From: Streptomyces sp. NRRL S-337
GTDB lineage: Bacteria; Actinomycetota; Actinomycetes; Streptomycetales; Streptomycetaceae
Assembly: GCF_000720175.1 (NCBI RefSeq)
Contig: NZ_JOIX01000050.1
Coordinates: 1-53,608 of the forward strand
Direction of reading: 5' to 3'
Length of the DNA stretch: 53,608 nt
The translations under genes and the position numbers were made by a program. Shown here in pieces: positions 51,541-53,608 of the stretch (position 1 is the stretch's first letter; every line of letters starts with the position of its first letter). Under the pieces are notes generated by a model. The model had not been told where the DNA came from. It saw only the letters and a program-made list of their open reading frames with translations, and searched no databases.

Positions 51541-52770
51541 CTACCTTTCGAGCACCATCGCCAGCCCCTGCCCGACGCCGATGCACAGCGTCGCGAGGCC
51601 CGTTCCGGCGCCGGCGGCCGCCAGTTGGTGGGCGACCGCGCCGACGAGCCGTGCCCCGGAGGCGCCGAGCGGGTGGCCGAGAGCGATCGCACCGCCGCGC
51701 GGATTGACGAGGCCCGGGTCGAGCTCGGGCCAGCGGGACAGACAGCCGAGCGCCTGGGCGGCGAACGCCTCGTTGAGCTCGACGGTGTGCAGGGCGTCGA
51801 ATCCGCGTCCGGCCTTCTCCAGGGCCCGAGTGGCCGCCTCCACCGGGCCGAGCCCGAAGTACTGCGGCTCGATGCCGGTGACCGCACTGCTGCGGATCCG
51901 GGCGAGCGGCGTGCAGCCGGAGGCGCGCAGCCCCCGCTCGTCCATCAGCAGCAGCGCGGCCGCACCGTCGCTGAGCGGTGAGGAGTTGCCGGCCGTGACG
52001 GTGCCCGCGCCGGCCGACGGCCCGGTGGCCCCGGGCACCGCCTCGCCCCCCGTACGGAAGGCCGGCCGCAACCTGCCCAGCGCCGCCAACGAGGTGTCCG
52101 CACGGATGCCCTCGTCCTCGGCCACGTCCCCGTACGGCACGATCTCCGCGGCGAAGGCGCCGTCCTTCCGGGCCCGGGCCGCCTTCTCGTGGCTGGCCAG
52201 CGCGAAGGCGTCCTGCCGGTCGCGGGTGATCCGGTCGCGGTCGGCGATCAGTTCCGCGCCCTCGCCCAGGGCCACGGTCCACTCGCCGGGCATCTCGGGG
52301 TTGGTCAGCCGCCAGCCCAGGGTGGTGGAGTGCAGGGTCTGCGGCCCCGCGGGGAAGGCGCGGTCCGGCTTGGGCAGGACCCAGGGCGCCCGGCTCATCG
52401 ACTCCACGCCGCCGGCGACGGCCACCGAGGCGTCGCCCAGCGCGACGGCCCGGGCGGCCTGGATGACGGCCTCCATGCCGGAGCCGCAGAGGCGGTTGAC
52501 GGTGACGCCGGGTACGGACACCGGCAGCCCGGCGAGCAGCACCGCCATCCGGGCCACGTCGCGGTTCTCCTCGCCCGCGCCGTTGGCGTTGCCGAGCCAG
52601 ACGTCGTCGATCGTGGCCGGATCCAGTCCGGGCGCGCGGTCCACCAGGGCGTTGACGACGTGAGCGGCGAGGTCGTCGGGGCGGGCGCCGGACAGCGCGC
52701 CGCCGTATTTGCCGAAGGGGGTGCGGACGGCGTCGACGACGTATACGTCCCGGGGCCGGTCGGTGATCAT
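51541..52770 (-). CDS. pcaF: 3-oxoadipyl-CoA thiolase
   Basis: 409 aa thiolase: Cys in NRLCGSGMEAV, NEAFAAQ, GGAIALGHPLGASGAR, and C-terminal CIGVGQGLA. In this operon it should cleave beta-ketoadipyl-CoA to succinyl-CoA and acetyl-CoA. 4-bp ATGA overlap with pcaJ. Confidence 0.93.
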   Translation of the reverse strand: MITDRPRDVYVVDAVRTPFGKYGGALSGARPDDLAAHVVNALVDRAPGLDPATIDDVWLGNANGAGEENRDVARMAVLLAGLPVSVPGVTVNRLCGSGMEAVIQAARAVALGDASVAVAGGVESMSRAPWVLPKPDRAFPAGPQTLHSTTLGWRLTNPEMPGEWTVALGEGAELIADRDRITRDRQDAFALASHEKAARARKDGAFAAEIVPYGDVAEDEGIRADTSLAALGRLRPAFRTGGEAVPGATGPSAGAGTVTAGNSSPLSDGAAALLLMDERGLRASGCTPLARIRSSAVTGIEPQYFGLGPVEAATRALEKAGRGFDALHTVELNEAFAAQALGCLSRWPELDPGLVNPRGGAIALGHPLGASGARLVGAVAHQLAAAGAGTGLATLCIGVGQGLAMVLER

Positions 52771-53597
52771 CGGGTGGCGGATTCCTTCCGTGCGCCGGCC
52801 GCCTCGCGCGTACCGGATGCGGGGGTGCCCTGGGGGGTGGCGGCCTTCAGGGCGCGCAGGGCGGCGAGTTCGGCGGCGGTGGGCGGGTCGGTGACGCCGA
52901 TCCGGGCCGCCTCCTTGAGGTCCCAGCCGGTGGCCGCCCGTACCTGCTCGACCGTCACTCCCGGGTGCAGGTCGGTCAGGACGAGCTCGGCGGTGTCGGG
53001 GTCGGGGCGGAGGACGCCGAGGTCGGTGATGACGGCGGTCGGGCCGGCGCCGGGCAGGCCGAGCGCGGTCCGGTCCCGGGGGCCGCTGCCGTGGCCGAGG
53101 GTGGTCACGAAGTCCAGTGAGCCGACGAAGTTGCGGCGGCTGTGCCGCAGGACCATCAGCACCTGCCCGCAGTTGGCGGCGATCTCGGGCGCGCCGCCGG
53201 CGCCCGGCAGCCGGCCCTCCGGTTTGCCGGGGCCGCGGTCGACGACGGTGGTGTTGATGTTGGCGAACCGGTCGACCTGCGCGGCGCCGAGGAAGCCGAC
53301 GTCGATCCGGCCGCCCTGCAGCCAGTAGTTGAACATCTCGGGCACGGACACCACCGCGTCGGCGGTATCGGCCAGTTCGCCGTCCCCGATGGACAGCGGC
53401 AGCCGGGTCGGTTTGGAGCCGAGGGTGCCGGACTCGTAGATCAGCACCAGGTCCGGATTGACCGTGCGGCGGGCGAGGTTGGCGGCCGTGCTGGGCAGCC
53501 CGATCCCGACGAAACAGGTCCGCGCTCCGGCCAGCGCCCGGGCCGCGTTGACCTCCATGAGCTCATCGGGGGTGCAGGGCGGGGCGGGGGCGGGCAC
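52767..53597 (-). CDS. pcaJ: 3-oxoadipate CoA-transferase beta subunit, 5' end near window edge
   Basis: 276 aa from GTG 53597, but the frame is open to the window edge and only 11 bases of upstream sequence are visible, so the true start may be outside. Matches the actinobacterial beta-subunit type: MEVNAARALAGARTCFVGIG, YESGTLGSKPTRLPLSIGDGELADTADAV (in pieces), GAGGAPEIAANCGQV. Transfers CoA from succinyl-CoA to beta-ketoadipate together with PcaI, expected next upstream. Confidence 0.9.
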   Translation of the reverse strand: MPAPAPPCTPDELMEVNAARALAGARTCFVGIGLPSTAANLARRTVNPDLVLIYESGTLGSKPTRLPLSIGDGELADTADAVVSVPEMFNYWLQGGRIDVGFLGAAQVDRFANINTTVVDRGPGKPEGRLPGAGGAPEIAANCGQVLMVLRHSRRNFVGSLDFVTTLGHGSGPRDRTALGLPGAGPTAVITDLGVLRPDPDTAELVLTDLHPGVTVEQVRAATGWDLKEAARIGVTDPPTAAELAALRALKAATPQGTPASGTREAAGARKESATR

Positions 53598-53608
53598 GGT
53601 GGTGGCGG

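Noticed and set aside
1..53608. tRNA, rRNA, insertion sequences, prophage or integrase genes
   Set aside because: None recognised by eye on either strand; no transposase or terminal inverted repeats seen.

Overview
The window reads as Streptomyces chromosome: very high GC with strong third-position bias, many GTG/TTG starts behind purine-rich ribosome sites, ATGA/GTGA gene overlaps, only two in-frame TTA codons found, and Streptomyces-type families (streptophobe, DUF6777, RsbW-like ATPase, SpoIIE phosphatases, a complete-looking pca set). Base 1 is a contig end: the first 49 bases are Illumina Nextera adapter, not genome.

Layout. 0.1-5.5 kb: Tat-exported agmatine-deiminase-like enzyme, large SpoIIE-type sensor phosphatase, DoxX protein, and a membrane-protein gene broken by one TGA. 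5.7-9.0 kb: APC permease, a small membrane protein, and a TetR regulator with a Cys4 knuckle. 9.0-12.5 kb: acyltransferase coupled to a glycosyltransferase carrying degenerate receiver and GGDEF domains. 13-15.6 kb: XRE regulator with a TTA codon, and an NCS2 nucleobase permease. 16-20 kb: FHA-FHA-ABC exporter, SH3-like protein and Ser/Thr kinase in one operon. 20-29 kb: streptophobe, DUF6777 protein, L,D-transpeptidase lipoprotein, aldo/keto reductase, phosphocholine-type phospholipase C and an RsbW-like ATPase. 29-33 kb: three-subunit molybdenum aldehyde/xanthine-type dehydrogenase (PaoABC-like). 33-38 kb: small unknown protein, lipase, isochorismatase-family hydrolase, family VIII esterase-like hydrolase with a TTA codon, MarR regulator and zinc-ribbon protein. 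38-45 kb: GT-C-like membrane protein, Sec/Tat-type Mo-cofactor membrane oxidoreductase with a membrane partner, and a convergent operon of methyltransferase, DUF2064 protein and SDR-GT2 fusion. 45-46 kb: small SpoIIE phosphatase. 46.2-53.6 kb: pcaJ-pcaF-pcaH-pcaG-pcaB-pcaD-pobA, converting 4-hydroxybenzoate through protocatechuate to the beta-ketoadipate pathway; no pcaC is visible, and pcaI would lie beyond the window.

The most unexpected non-gene structure is a set of short tandem-repeat arrays (11 to 25 bp units) in intergenic DNA. Three of them (13 bp x3, 17 bp x8, 24 bp x3) include the stop codon of the adjacent gene. The most interesting gene sets are the pseudo-receiver/pseudo-GGDEF glycosyltransferase with its acyltransferase, the kinase/FHA-ABC operon, and the Mo-oxidoreductase/SDR-GT2 neighbourhood. 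All functions are inferred from reading the sequence; no database search was run.
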